Shown here: piece by piece, positions 15,834-24,706 of the stretch
Layout: every line of letters starts with the position of its first letter
How positions within the stretch are numbered: the stretch's first letter is position 1
Origin: Xanthomonas bonasiae
GTDB taxonomy: Bacteria; Pseudomonadota; Gammaproteobacteria; Xanthomonadales; Xanthomonadaceae
Length of the DNA: 64,000 nt
NCBI RefSeq assembly: GCF_017163705.1
Contig: NZ_JAFIWB010000005.1
Coordinates: 1 to 64,000, forward strand
Direction: 5' to 3'
Position numbers and translations under genes: made by a program
Notes under the pieces: generated by a model
What the model saw: only the letters and a program-made list of their open reading frames with translations
The model's database searches: none
What the model was told of the DNA's origin: nothing

Positions 15834-16649
15834 ATGACCTCCAATCTCCCCGTTCCCGCCATGGATGCCGCCGATCACCGCGATCTGGCCCAGGCGCACG
15901 CGCTGCTCGAACATCCCGGCCTGGCGGCGAAGATCGCCAATACGGTCGGCGCGCCGATCGAGGATCTGCTCAGCAAGCGTCTGCCGAAGGCGCTGTCCTC
16001 GCGGATCGACGCCATCAGCCATCGCGCGCTGCGCATCGCTTTGCGCTCGGCGCTGCTGACCCTGCGTGCCCAGGCGCCGGGCGCGGCGCGGCCGCGCCTG
16101 CATGGGGTGGCGGTGGCCGCGACCGGTGCCGCCGGCGGTTTCTTCGGCCTGCCGGGGTTGCTGGTCGAACTGCCGCTGACCACCACGCTGATGCTGCGTT
16201 CGATCGCCGACATCGCCCGCGCCGAGGGCGAGCGGCTGGACGATCCGGCCACCACCCTGGCCTGTCTCGAAGTGCTGGCGCACGGCGGGCGCAGCGCGCG
16301 CGACGACGGCAGCGAGTCGGGTTATTTCGCGGTGCGTACCGCGATGGCGCAGCAGCTCAGCGCCGCCGCGCAGTACATCGCCGCGCACGGCATCGGCAGC
16401 AAGGGCGCGCCGGCGCTGGTGTCGCTGATGTCGCGGATCGCAGCGAAGTTCTCGATCACGGTCAGCGAGAAGCTGGCGGCGCAGGCGGTGCCGCTGGTCG
16501 GCGCGGCCAGCGGTGCGCTGCTCAACACGGTGTTCATGGCGCATTTCCAGGCGATGGCGCGCGGTCACTTCATCGTGCGCCGGCTGGAGCGGCGCTACGG
16601 CGAGGCCGCGGTGCGACAGGCCTACGAGGCGTTGCCGGCGGCGACGTGA
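15834..16649 (+). CDS. EcsC family protein
   Basis: A 271-residue protein of the EcsC family. The features are a conserved amphipathic/hydrophobic centre (GVAVAATGAAGGFFGLPGLLVELPLTTTLMLRSIADIAR, here about residues 90-130), a YFAVR motif and a second glycine-rich hydrophobic segment near the C-terminus (LVGAASGALLNTVFM). The biochemical role is unknown. The start chosen is the ATG at 15834; an upstream ATG at 15801 is also open. Confidence 0.82.
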   Translation: MTSNLPVPAMDAADHRDLAQAHALLEHPGLAAKIANTVGAPIEDLLSKRLPKALSSRIDAISHRALRIALRSALLTLRAQAPGAARPRLHGVAVAATGAAGGFFGLPGLLVELPLTTTLMLRSIADIARAEGERLDDPATTLACLEVLAHGGRSARDDGSESGYFAVRTAMAQQLSAAAQYIAAHGIGSKGAPALVSLMSRIAAKFSITVSEKLAAQAVPLVGAASGALLNTVFMAHFQAMARGHFIVRRLERRYGEAAVRQAYEALPAAT

Positions 16650-16737
16650 TGGCCTTGCGGCGTCGCATGCGCGTCGGCACATGCGACGTTCCGGTGGCGA
16701 TGCGCGCGCCGCCGGGAGCGGACACGGACGCCGTGTT

Positions 16738-17631
16738 CTAGCCCACTTCCCGCATCACTTCGATGAACGCCTGCAGCCCCGCCGGCACATGGCGGTGGCC
16801 CGGGTAGTACAGGAACAGCCCCGGCAGCGGCGGGCACCAATCGTCGAGCACGCGCACCAGCGCGCCGCTGTCCAGCTGCGCCTGCACCGCCACTTCCGAC
16901 AGGTAGGCGATGCCCATGCCGGCGATCGCGGCATCGGCCATCAGCCCCAGATGATCGAGCGTGAGCGGGCCGCCGACCTCCATCGCCATTTCCTGGCCGT
17001 GGCGCGCGAATTCCCAGCGATACGGCTTGCCGCTGGGCAGGCGGAAGCCGATGCAGGTGTGCTGCGCGAGTTCGTCGGGCGTGCGCGGCGGCGGGTGGCG
17101 CGCCAGGTACGCGGGCGAGGCGGCGGCGATGAAGCGCTGCGGGCCGCCGAACGGCACCGCGATCATGTCCTGCGGCAGCGCTTCGCCCAGGCGCATGCCG
17201 GCGTCGAAGCCGGCGGCGACGATGTCGACCAGCCGGCCTTCGCTGACCAGGTCCAGCGCCATCGCCGGGTAGCGCTGCAGGAAGCTCGGCACCACGCGCT
17301 GCAGCAGCAGGCGCACCGCGGTCTCGTTGGCGTTGATGCGCAGCGTGCCGCTGGGGCCACGCCCCAGGCTGCCGACATCGTCCAGGGTCTGGTCCAGTTC
17401 GCGCAGCAGCGGCTGCAGCCGCGCGACCAGCCGCGCACCGGCTTCGGTCGGCGCGACGCTGCGCGTGGTCCGGTGCAGCAGGCGCACGCCCAGCCGCGTC
17501 TCCAGGGTGCGCATCATGTGGCTGAGCGTGGACGGCGACAGCCCGAGTTCGTCGGCGGCCTTGCGGAAGCTGCGATGCGCGACGATCGCGGCGAAGGCGC
17601 TGAGATCGGTCAGGGCGGGCCGCTGACTCAT
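16738..17631 (-). CDS. LysR-family transcriptional regulator
   Basis: A 297-residue regulator of typical LysR length. The N-terminal winged helix-turn-helix is clear (LSAFAAIVAHRSFRKAADEL, LSPSTLSHMMRTLE, GVRLLHRTTRSVAPTEAG). A periplasmic-binding-protein-like effector domain follows from about residue 90. It is divergently transcribed from the short-chain dehydrogenase at 17742, with 110 bp between them. By the usual LysR arrangement it probably controls that gene and itself. The inducer is unknown. Confidence 0.92.
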   Translation of the reverse strand: MSQRPALTDLSAFAAIVAHRSFRKAADELGLSPSTLSHMMRTLETRLGVRLLHRTTRSVAPTEAGARLVARLQPLLRELDQTLDDVGSLGRGPSGTLRINANETAVRLLLQRVVPSFLQRYPAMALDLVSEGRLVDIVAAGFDAGMRLGEALPQDMIAVPFGGPQRFIAAASPAYLARHPPPRTPDELAQHTCIGFRLPSGKPYRWEFARHGQEMAMEVGGPLTLDHLGLMADAAIAGMGIAYLSEVAVQAQLDSGALVRVLDDWCPPLPGLFLYYPGHRHVPAGLQAFIEVMREVG

Positions 17632-17741
17632 GGGTGATTTTCACTGGCGCATGCGGGATTGGACGGATAGTAACAGCGATGCGCGAGGCCTAGTCTGATC
17701 CTGACCGCCACGCTTCCGTGGCCTTTGCGAGAGGGCAACCC

Positions 17742-18572
17742 ATGAACCGCACGCACTTCATTACCGGGACCTCGTCCGGTTTCGGCCGCCTGCTGACCGA
17801 ACACCTGCTGGCGCGCGGCGATCGCGTCGCCGCCACATTGCGCCGTCCCGAGGTGTTGGACGATCTCAAGGCCGAGTACGGCGAGCGCCTGTGGGTGGCG
17901 GCGCTGGACGTGACCGACGCCGCAGCGGTGCGCGCCGTGGTCGGCCGCGCCTTTGCCGACCTCGGACGCATCGACGTGGTGGTCAGCAATGCCGGCTACG
18001 CGGTGTTCGGCGCCGCCGAGGAAGCCAGCGACGCGCAGCTGCGGCGGCAACTGGACACCAATCTGATCGGCTCGATCCAGCTGATCCGCGCGGTGCTGCC
18101 GCATCTGCGCGCGCAGGGCGGCGGACGCATCGTGCAGGTGTCCTCGGAAGGCGGGCAGATCGCCTATCCGGGTTTCAGCCTGTACCACGCCAGCAAGTGG
18201 GGCATCGAAGGCTTCGTCGAGGCGGTGGCGCAGGAAGTGGCACCGTTCGGCATCGCCTTCACCCTGGTCGAGCCCGGCCCGGCGGCGACCGATTTCGGCC
18301 GCGGCCTGGACCGCACCGAGCCCAGCCCGATCTATGCGGACACGCCGGTGCAGGCGCTGCGCCGCGCGCTGGAGGATGGCGGCTTCGTGCTCGGCGACGC
18401 GCGCAAGATGGTGCGCGAAATGCTCGTCTCGCTGGACGTGTCCCCGCCACCGCGGCGCCTGCTGCTCGGTGCGCAGGCGTATGCGCAGGTGCGCGCGGCG
18501 CTGCAGCAGCGGCTGGTCGAACTGGACGCGCAGCGGGCGATCGCGCTGTCCACCGAGAGGGATGCGGCATGA
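17742..18572 (+). CDS. Short-chain dehydrogenase/reductase (SDR)
   Basis: A 276-residue classical SDR. The N-terminal nucleotide-binding motif is TGTSSGFG (residues 8-15), followed by NAG (83-85) and the catalytic triad S134/S135, Y148 and K152 in YHASK. The start at the ATG at 17742 places the beta-strand motif at the expected distance; an in-frame start at 17718 would add eight residues. The divergent LysR gene is the likely regulator. The substrate is not predictable; NADP(H)-dependent oxidoreduction is expected. Confidence 0.9.
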   Translation: MNRTHFITGTSSGFGRLLTEHLLARGDRVAATLRRPEVLDDLKAEYGERLWVAALDVTDAAAVRAVVGRAFADLGRIDVVVSNAGYAVFGAAEEASDAQLRRQLDTNLIGSIQLIRAVLPHLRAQGGGRIVQVSSEGGQIAYPGFSLYHASKWGIEGFVEAVAQEVAPFGIAFTLVEPGPAATDFGRGLDRTEPSPIYADTPVQALRRALEDGGFVLGDARKMVREMLVSLDVSPPPRRLLLGAQAYAQVRAALQQRLVELDAQRAIALSTERDAA

Positions 18573-18706
18573 CGCGCGGCTCGCGCTGACCTGGCGCCGG
18601 CGTCGCGATGCCGGACAGGCTGGCGGCAGCGCGTGCGGCGGGATCGTGCAAAGCCGCGCGCGTGCGGCGCCGGTATCCTTCGCGTTCGATCGCCGCCTGG
18701 GAGGGC

Positions 18707-19831
18707 ATGCACGTGACGGGATACCTGCGAATGATGACGCCGGCAGCGCTCGCGCTGCTGGCGAGCCTGGCGGCTCCGGTCGCGATCGCCGCCGATGCGC
18801 CGGCGCACGACGGCGTCCGCCACATGCCGGCGTTCGACCTGCCGCTGTCGCCGTTCCTGAGCGCGCAGGCGCAGGCCGCGGCGCGCGACGGCATGGCCCA
18901 TGGCGATCCGTTGGCGAAGATGGACAACGCCACGCTGGCGCGCGAGCTGCCGCGCATCCGCGCCGAAACCGAGGCTTGGGCCAAAGGCGTGGTGGAACCG
19001 CTGCGCGAGCGCTACGGGGTGAAGATCAGCACCGCGACCTGGAACGGCGTGCCGGTGACGCTGGTGCAGCCCCGCGATGCTTCGCCGGCGCAGCGCCAGC
19101 GGCTGTTGATCGAACTGCACGGCGGTTCGTTCGTGATGGGCAGCGCCGCCTCGTTCGGCATGATGGAGGCGATTCCGGTGGCGGCGATGACCGGCGTGAC
19201 CGTGGTCAGCGTCGACTACCGGATGGGGCCGGAACACAGGTTTCCCGCCGCCAGCGAGGATGTGGCCACGGTGTACCGCGAAGCGCTCGAGCACTATGCG
19301 CCGCAGCATATCGGCCTATTCGGGTGCTCGGCCGGCGGCGTGTTGACCGGCGAGTCGCTGGCCTGGTTCGCCAAGGAAAAGCTGCCGATGCCGGCGGCAG
19401 CGGGCATGTTCTGCGCCGGTGGCGATGCGCGTTACCGCGGCGATTCGCGCTACGTGGTGGCGGCGGTGAACGACGCGCCGCTGCCCGATGCGCAGGGCGT
19501 GCTGCCGATCATGGAAGACCTGTACTACGGCGCCGCGGTGGATTTCCACGATCCGCTGGTGTCGCCGGTGTTTTCCGATGCGGTGCTGGCGCAGTTTCCG
19601 CCGTTGCTGTTCATCACCGGCACGCGTGCGGCCGAACTGAGCAATGTCGCCTACACCCATTCGCGGCTGGTCGATCTGGGCCGCGACGCGGATCTGCACG
19701 TGTGGGACGGCATGGGCCATGCGTTCCATCTGAACGACGCGCTGCCCGAAAGCCAGCAGGCCCTGCGGGTGATCGCGCGCTTCTTCCGCAAGCATCTGGA
19801 GTTGCCGGAAGCGCCTGCCGCTACGCGCTGA
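18707..19831 (+). CDS. Exported alpha/beta hydrolase, hormone-sensitive-lipase (HGG) type
   Basis: A 374-residue protein with a signal peptide (ATG at 18707 after GGGAGGGC; cleavage near AIAADA). The alpha/beta hydrolase core has the oxyanion-hole motif HGGSF (H138 onward), the nucleophile elbow GCSAGG (S208, with Cys replacing the usual Asp of GDSAG), and a C-terminal GHAFH histidine. These are features of carboxylesterases of the bacterial HSL family. It is probably a periplasmic or secreted esterase. The Cys before the nucleophile is unusual. Confidence 0.86.
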   Translation: MHVTGYLRMMTPAALALLASLAAPVAIAADAPAHDGVRHMPAFDLPLSPFLSAQAQAAARDGMAHGDPLAKMDNATLARELPRIRAETEAWAKGVVEPLRERYGVKISTATWNGVPVTLVQPRDASPAQRQRLLIELHGGSFVMGSAASFGMMEAIPVAAMTGVTVVSVDYRMGPEHRFPAASEDVATVYREALEHYAPQHIGLFGCSAGGVLTGESLAWFAKEKLPMPAAAGMFCAGGDARYRGDSRYVVAAVNDAPLPDAQGVLPIMEDLYYGAAVDFHDPLVSPVFSDAVLAQFPPLLFITGTRAAELSNVAYTHSRLVDLGRDADLHVWDGMGHAFHLNDALPESQQALRVIARFFRKHLELPEAPAATR

Positions 19832-20075
19832 GGCGGTGCGCGTGCGGCAGCGGGCGCGGCGGCGCCGAGCGAAAGTGCGGCTGCAGCGTGGTCCGATGCG
19901 GCGCGCATGATGCGATGACCTGGATGGCGTGCGCTCGCCGGCGAAGCGACCGCCGTCATTCGCCAAGACTGGCCGCCGCTGCGCCGGAGTGGCACAGTGG
20001 CACACGGCGCCGAGCGCGCCAGCGTCACCGCGCTGCGCTCCCGCCGACGCTTCCGTTTCCACGCAGGTCCCCGCC

Positions 20076-20945
20076 ATGAAAACCCGTTCCAGATCCGAGA
20101 CCGACGACGACCAGCCGCGCCTGGCGGTGCTGATCGATGCCGACAACGCGCAGCCATCGGTGATCGAAGGCCTGCTGGCCGAAGTGGCCAAGTACGGCGT
20201 GGCCAGCGTCAAGCGCATCTACGGCGACTTCACCAGCACGCGCATGACCCAGTGGAAGCAGGCGCTGCTGAAGCATTCGATCAGCCCGGTGCAGCAGTTC
20301 GCCTACACGAGCGGCAAGAACGCCACCGACAGCTCGCTGATCATCGACGCGATGGACCTGCTGTACACCGGCCGCTTCGACGGCTTCTGCCTGGTCTCCA
20401 GCGACAGCGATTTCACCCGCCTGGCGCAGCGCCTGCGCGAGGAGGGGCCGACCGTGTACGGCTTCGGCGAGCGCAAGACGCCGGACGCGTTCGTGCAGGC
20501 CTGCGACAAGTTCATCTACACCGAAGTGCTGCGCAGCGAGGCGGCCAGCGCCGAACCGTCCAAGCCGGCTGCCGCCGCTGCCAAGCCGGCCACCAAGGGA
20601 CGCAAGACGCCACAGGTTGCGCAGGCTGCGCAGACGACCAAGCCCGAGACAACGGCTGCAGTGGCCGCGACCGCGGCGGCGCCCGCTGCGCCCGCCGATG
20701 CGAAGCTGTCCGCACCGCTGAAACTGCTGCGCCAGGCGATCGAGGAAGCCTCCGACGACCAGGGCTGGGCCGGACTCGGCAGCGTCGGCAGCTACCTCAA
20801 CAAGGTGCGCCCGGATTTCGATCCGCGCCTGTACGGGCACAAGAAGCTCAGCGACCTGCTGCGCCGGCTGTCGGCGCAGTTCGAGCTCGAGGAGCGCGGC
20901 AACGAAGGCGGCAGCAAGCGCATCTTCGTGCGTTCGCGCAGTTGA
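20076..20945 (+). CDS. NYN domain ribonuclease-like protein with C-terminal LOTUS/OST-HTH
   Basis: A 289-residue protein. Residues ~15-150 form an NYN/PIN-like nuclease domain with acidic residues in LIDADNAQPS and in VSSDSDFTRLAQRLREEG, plus TDSSLIIDAMDLL. An Ala/Lys-rich linker (about 160-205) leads to a C-terminal OST-HTH/LOTUS domain (LLRQAIEEASDDQGWAGLGS, YGHKKLSDLLRRL). Proteins of this plan are presumed to act on structured RNA, but the target is unknown in bacteria. It is monocistronic or loosely linked to the methyltransferase gene 60 bp downstream. Confidence 0.88.
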   Translation: MKTRSRSETDDDQPRLAVLIDADNAQPSVIEGLLAEVAKYGVASVKRIYGDFTSTRMTQWKQALLKHSISPVQQFAYTSGKNATDSSLIIDAMDLLYTGRFDGFCLVSSDSDFTRLAQRLREEGPTVYGFGERKTPDAFVQACDKFIYTEVLRSEAASAEPSKPAAAAAKPATKGRKTPQVAQAAQTTKPETTAAVAATAAAPAAPADAKLSAPLKLLRQAIEEASDDQGWAGLGSVGSYLNKVRPDFDPRLYGHKKLSDLLRRLSAQFELEERGNEGGSKRIFVRSRS

Positions 20946-21004
20946 CCGCGATACGCCTCCGCCAAGCCGTGGCGCATGCTGCGGCCGCCACCAAGCGATG
21001 AGCG

Positions 21005-21607
21005 ATGAACGATAGACCCTACGCACCGTCCTGCGACCGCAATCGCGCGCCGATCCTGCAGGTGCTGCAGCGGCATTTCGCCGAGCGCCGCCATGTGCTG
21101 GAGATCGGCAGCGGCACCGGCCAGCATGCGGTGCATTTCGCCGCCGCCTTGCCGCAATTGACCTGGCAATGCAGCGAGCGTGCCGAGCACCTGCCCGGCA
21201 TCGCGCAATGGCTGGACGCGGCGGCATTGCCGAACACGCCGCCGGCCTTGGCCCTGGACGTGCAGCACGGGCCATGGCCGGCCGCCGGCTACGATGCGGT
21301 GTTCACCGCCAATACGTTGCACATCATGGGCTGGCCCGCGGTGCAGGCGTTCTTCGCCGGTGTCGGCGCGCTGTTGGCCGACTGCGCTGACGGCACGCTG
21401 GCGGTGTACGGGCCGTTCAACTACGGCGGCACCTTCAGCAGCGACAGCAACCGCGAGTTCGACGCCTGGCTGAAGGCGCGCGATGCCGCGAGCGGGATCC
21501 GCGACTTCGAGGCGGTCGCTGCGCTGGCGCAGGCGCAGGGCCTGGTGCTGCAGGAGGACGCGGCGATGCCGGCGAACAATCGCTGCCTGGTGTGGCGGCG
21601 CGGCTGA
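21005..21607 (+). CDS. DUF938 family SAM-dependent methyltransferase-like protein
   Basis: A 200-residue protein with a Rossmann methyltransferase fold. The SAM motif is LEIGSGTGQHA near residue 32, and the DUF938 signatures are MNDRPYAPSCDRNR at the N-terminus, FTANTLHIM in the middle and YGPFNYGGTFSSDSNREFD. The family is widespread and its substrate unknown. It ends 157 bp before the glycosyltransferase operon, so it is probably not part of it. Confidence 0.88.
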   Translation: MNDRPYAPSCDRNRAPILQVLQRHFAERRHVLEIGSGTGQHAVHFAAALPQLTWQCSERAEHLPGIAQWLDAAALPNTPPALALDVQHGPWPAAGYDAVFTANTLHIMGWPAVQAFFAGVGALLADCADGTLAVYGPFNYGGTFSSDSNREFDAWLKARDAASGIRDFEAVAALAQAQGLVLQEDAAMPANNRCLVWRRG

Positions 21608-21763
21608 GTCCTGCAGCGCCGCGGCGACTGCGCAGCGGGCACGGCGGTTCCCCGGTATAGTCGCGCTGCGATTTCAGGGACGCTGCCGTCCCTTCCCGTT
21701 CGCGTGCGCAGGCCATGTCGTCGTGCGCGGCGCGGGCCATGGACGCCTACCGGGACTTGTTCG

Positions 21764-22780
21764 ATGTCGATGCTCATTGCCGCGCGCAGCGCCCTGGTCC
21801 TGGAGACCAACAACCTGCGTGGCGGGGACGCGGCGGCGGTGCGCGCCGAGGCGAGCCTGCAGCGGGTCATGCGTGCGCTGGCCGCGCAGAGCGTGCCGCT
21901 GGACGCGCTGGCGCAGCTGATCGTGACCCACGATGGCTTGAGCGAAGCGGCCTGCGCGGCGCTGGTCGCGATCGCCGGGCGCCCGATCGGGTTCGTGCGC
22001 ATCGACGCGGCGACCGGCTATTACGACGCCAAGAACGCCGGCTTCGCCGCCACCGATCCGCATCGCTGCGACTATGTGGTGTTCGCCGACGCCGACTGTC
22101 TGCCGGATCGCGAATGGCTGGCCGCACTGCTGCAGCCGTTCGCGCAGCAGCCCGCGCCGGCGGCGGTGGCCGGCCGCACCAGCTACCGTGCCGATGTGCT
22201 CGGCACCGCGCTGACCACGCTGGACTTCATGTACTTCCCCAGTCCGCTGCAGGCGCAGGCGACGCGGAATTTCTATGCCAACAACGTCGCGTTCCGGCGC
22301 GCGGTGTTCGCCCAGCACGGCTACCAGCCGCTGGACGGCGTCTATCGCGCGCACTGCCAGGTGCTGGGGCTGCGCCTGCAGGCGGCCGGGGTGGCGGTGC
22401 ACTACGCGGCACAGGCGCATACCGTGCACCGGCTGCCGGATACCCGCCGCGAGGCGCTGCAGCTGCGCTGGTGGCGCGGCCAGGACACGCTGGGACTGAC
22501 CCCGCATCTGGTGCGCGCCTACCTGCCCGACGCGCTGCAGTGGCTCGGCCGCAGCGGGCCGCTCGGGCCGTTGTGCGTGCTCGCCTCGCGCCTGTGGTTC
22601 AGCGCGCGCGCGTTGAACCGGCAAGACCTGCCGCCGCTGCGCGGCCTGCGCTGGTGCGCGGCGCTGCTGCTGATCGCCGGCTTCTCCGCGGTGGACATGG
22701 CCGGCGCGCTGGCGCGCGGACTGGGCTGGCGCCGTGGCGGCCAGGCCGATGCGCAGGCGCTGTCCTATCACCGCGCGTGA
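21764..22780 (+). CDS. Family 2-like glycosyltransferase (first gene of a four-gene operon)
   Basis: A 338-residue GT-A fold glycosyltransferase. Residues 1-60 carry the nucleotide-binding half (LVLETNNLRGG, LIVTHDG). The metal-binding DxD is in VVFADADCLPD (D109, D111), and a catalytic-region motif reads YQPLDGVYRAHCQ. Near the C-terminus a hydrophobic segment (LRWCAALLLIAGFSAV) may tether it to the membrane. The ATG at 21764 begins MSMLIAARSALVLE. The downstream ferritin-like gene starts 10 bp after its stop. The donor sugar and acceptor are unknown. Confidence 0.85.
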   Translation: MSMLIAARSALVLETNNLRGGDAAAVRAEASLQRVMRALAAQSVPLDALAQLIVTHDGLSEAACAALVAIAGRPIGFVRIDAATGYYDAKNAGFAATDPHRCDYVVFADADCLPDREWLAALLQPFAQQPAPAAVAGRTSYRADVLGTALTTLDFMYFPSPLQAQATRNFYANNVAFRRAVFAQHGYQPLDGVYRAHCQVLGLRLQAAGVAVHYAAQAHTVHRLPDTRREALQLRWWRGQDTLGLTPHLVRAYLPDALQWLGRSGPLGPLCVLASRLWFSARALNRQDLPPLRGLRWCAALLLIAGFSAVDMAGALARGLGWRRGGQADAQALSYHRA

Positions 22781-22790
22781 GCGGCAACCG

Positions 22791-23528
22791 GTGACGGCAC
22801 TGCCCGCGGGCGAGGGCGCCACGCTCGCCACGCTGCGCGACCTGGAGCCGCCGCCGCTGCGCGGCTGGCTGCGCTGGCAGGCGTGGCTGGTCGATCGGAT
22901 CAAGCGCGCGGCGCTGCGCCAGTTGCATGCCAGCGTCGCCGGCGAACGCCTGCTGCTGCGCATGTACCTGATCGGCGAGGAAGCCACCGAGTTGGCGTTG
23001 CAGCGCGAAGTGCCGGTGCAGCGGCCGGCCTGGCTGGTGCCGCTGATGGACCGGCACCTGCAGGAGGAGCAGTGGCATGCGCAGGCGTTCGCCGCCGCGC
23101 TGGCCGCGCGCGGCGACCTGCAGCCCACGCGCCGGCCCGACCGCCTGAGCCGGCGCAAGATCGCGCAGTGGCATCGCCTGGCCGAGCGCCATGCTGGCGC
23201 CTTCGCGCAGGGGCTGCTGGTGCCCGCGTTCGCGATCGGGCTGTGCGCCGAGCAGATGGCGTCGCGGGTGCTGCGGCGGCATTGCGCGACCTTGCCCGCC
23301 GACCATGCGCTGCAGCCGTTGCTGAGTCGGGTGCTGGGCGACGAACAACGGCATGTGCGGCAGTGCCGGCAGATCCTGCAGCGGCTGGTGAGCGCGCAGG
23401 AACAGCCGGCGTTGAGCGCGCTGCTGGCCGAGGTGCGGCGCATCGACCGTGCCTTCGGCGTCAGCGGCGCGCTGGGCATGTACCTGGCCGGCGTGGTCTT
23501 GCGCGTGCGCGGCGCAGTGTGGCGCTGA
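22791..23528 (+). CDS. Ferritin-like diiron protein
   Basis: A 245-residue, mostly helical protein with a GTG start at 22791. Candidate diiron ligands fit a four-helix bundle: E63/E64 in LIGEEATELAL, E92/E93 and H96 in EEQWHAQ, E154 in LCAEQMASRV, and D184/E185 with H188 in GDEQRHVRQC. That is the two-fold ExxH pattern of ferritin-like oxygenases. It lies between two glycosyltransferase genes and upstream of a desaturase, which suggests an oxidative step on a lipid or glycolipid rather than iron storage. The assignment to a named subfamily is open. Confidence 0.75.
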   Translation: MTALPAGEGATLATLRDLEPPPLRGWLRWQAWLVDRIKRAALRQLHASVAGERLLLRMYLIGEEATELALQREVPVQRPAWLVPLMDRHLQEEQWHAQAFAAALAARGDLQPTRRPDRLSRRKIAQWHRLAERHAGAFAQGLLVPAFAIGLCAEQMASRVLRRHCATLPADHALQPLLSRVLGDEQRHVRQCRQILQRLVSAQEQPALSALLAEVRRIDRAFGVSGALGMYLAGVVLRVRGAVWR

Positions 23529-24706
23529 ACCCGCCGCGCCTGCTGTACCTGGCCACCGCCGATGCGCGCGGTCATCTGATGCGTGCGCAATTGCTGACCC
23601 ATGCGCTGCGCGCGCAGGGGGCGCACGTCGATGTGCTGACCACCTCCGCGGCGGGCGTGCAGTTCCTGCGCCGCTTCGGCATCGACGCCACGTTGCTGTC
23701 GCCGCGCTACGCCGTGCAGTTCGATGCGCGGCAGAACATGCGCGCGGCCGCGACCGACGCCAATGTCGCCGCCTACCTGCTGCATCCGGCGCGGATGCTG
23801 CGCGACATCCTGCGGCTGCGGCGTCGCCTGCATGGCGTCGACCTGATTCTCAACGATTCGTTCCATCCGGCCCTGCTGGTGATGGGGATGCTGCCGGGCT
23901 GGCGGCGCAAGATCGTGCATGTCTATGGCGCCAGCCTGCGCGCGGCGTTGCAGGGGAATTTCGACGGCCGCCTGCCGCGGCCGGTGGCGGCCTTGTTCGC
24001 GCGGCTGATCGGCTGGCAGATCGATGCGGCGGCGGCGCAACTGGAGCACGATTTCGCGCAGCCGCGGCTGCAGGCATGCGGCCGCCGTTTCCGCCTGCCT
24101 ACGCCGGTCGCGCTGGCCGCGCCCGCCGCGCCAGGCGCGCCGCCGCAGGTGCCGACCGCGGCGGTGTACCTGAATCCGCACTTCCGCGATCCGGCCTTGG
24201 CCCAGGCGCTGGAGCAGGGATTGCAGCGCGCAGGCCTGCACAGCCACCGGGTCGGCGAAGGTTATGCCGATCGCGCCGGCTGGGTAGCCGAGGATCCGCA
24301 GTGGATCGCCTGCGCCGCCGCCAGCACGCTGCTGGTCTCGGCGCCGGGCATGGCCGCGCTGTCGGTGGCGCAGGTGTATCGACGGCCGATCCTGCTGCTG
24401 CTCACAGAGCAGCCCGAGCAGCAGCGCAATGCGCGCCGCGCCGCCGCCCGCGGGCTGCCGCACCGGACGGTGGTGTGGCGCGGCGATGGCGAGGCGTTCG
24501 CGCATTCGGTGGCAGCGGCGTGCCGTGCGCTGCAGGCCGAACCGCCGCCGCCCGCGCCGGAGCCGGCCCCGCTCGATGCGCCCGCGCGGTTGCGGCTGTG
24601 GGTGCACCTGATCCTGGCGCTGGCGCGTGGGCAATGCGCGCCGAGCGCCGATGCGATCGTTGCCGCACCCGCTCCTATGCCGGTGCGGCAGGAGCAGGGC
24701 GCATGA
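23519..24706 (+). CDS. GT-B fold glycosyltransferase (UGT/MurG-like)
   Basis: A 395-residue protein. The GTG start at 23519 overlaps the end of the ferritin-like gene by 10 nt. The N-terminal Rossmann half has LLYLATADARGHLMRAQLL (a GHLxRA loop typical of UGT/MurG-type enzymes) and VDVLTTS. The C-terminal half has LLVSAPGMAALSVAQVYRRP, a donor-binding segment with a long Ala/Pro tail afterwards. Its stop overlaps the desaturase start (ATGA), so translation is coupled. Substrates unknown. Confidence 0.8.
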   Translation: MALNPPRLLYLATADARGHLMRAQLLTHALRAQGAHVDVLTTSAAGVQFLRRFGIDATLLSPRYAVQFDARQNMRAAATDANVAAYLLHPARMLRDILRLRRRLHGVDLILNDSFHPALLVMGMLPGWRRKIVHVYGASLRAALQGNFDGRLPRPVAALFARLIGWQIDAAAAQLEHDFAQPRLQACGRRFRLPTPVALAAPAAPGAPPQVPTAAVYLNPHFRDPALAQALEQGLQRAGLHSHRVGEGYADRAGWVAEDPQWIACAAASTLLVSAPGMAALSVAQVYRRPILLLLTEQPEQQRNARRAAARGLPHRTVVWRGDGEAFAHSVAAACRALQAEPPPPAPEPAPLDAPARLRLWVHLILALARGQCAPSADAIVAAPAPMPVRQEQGA

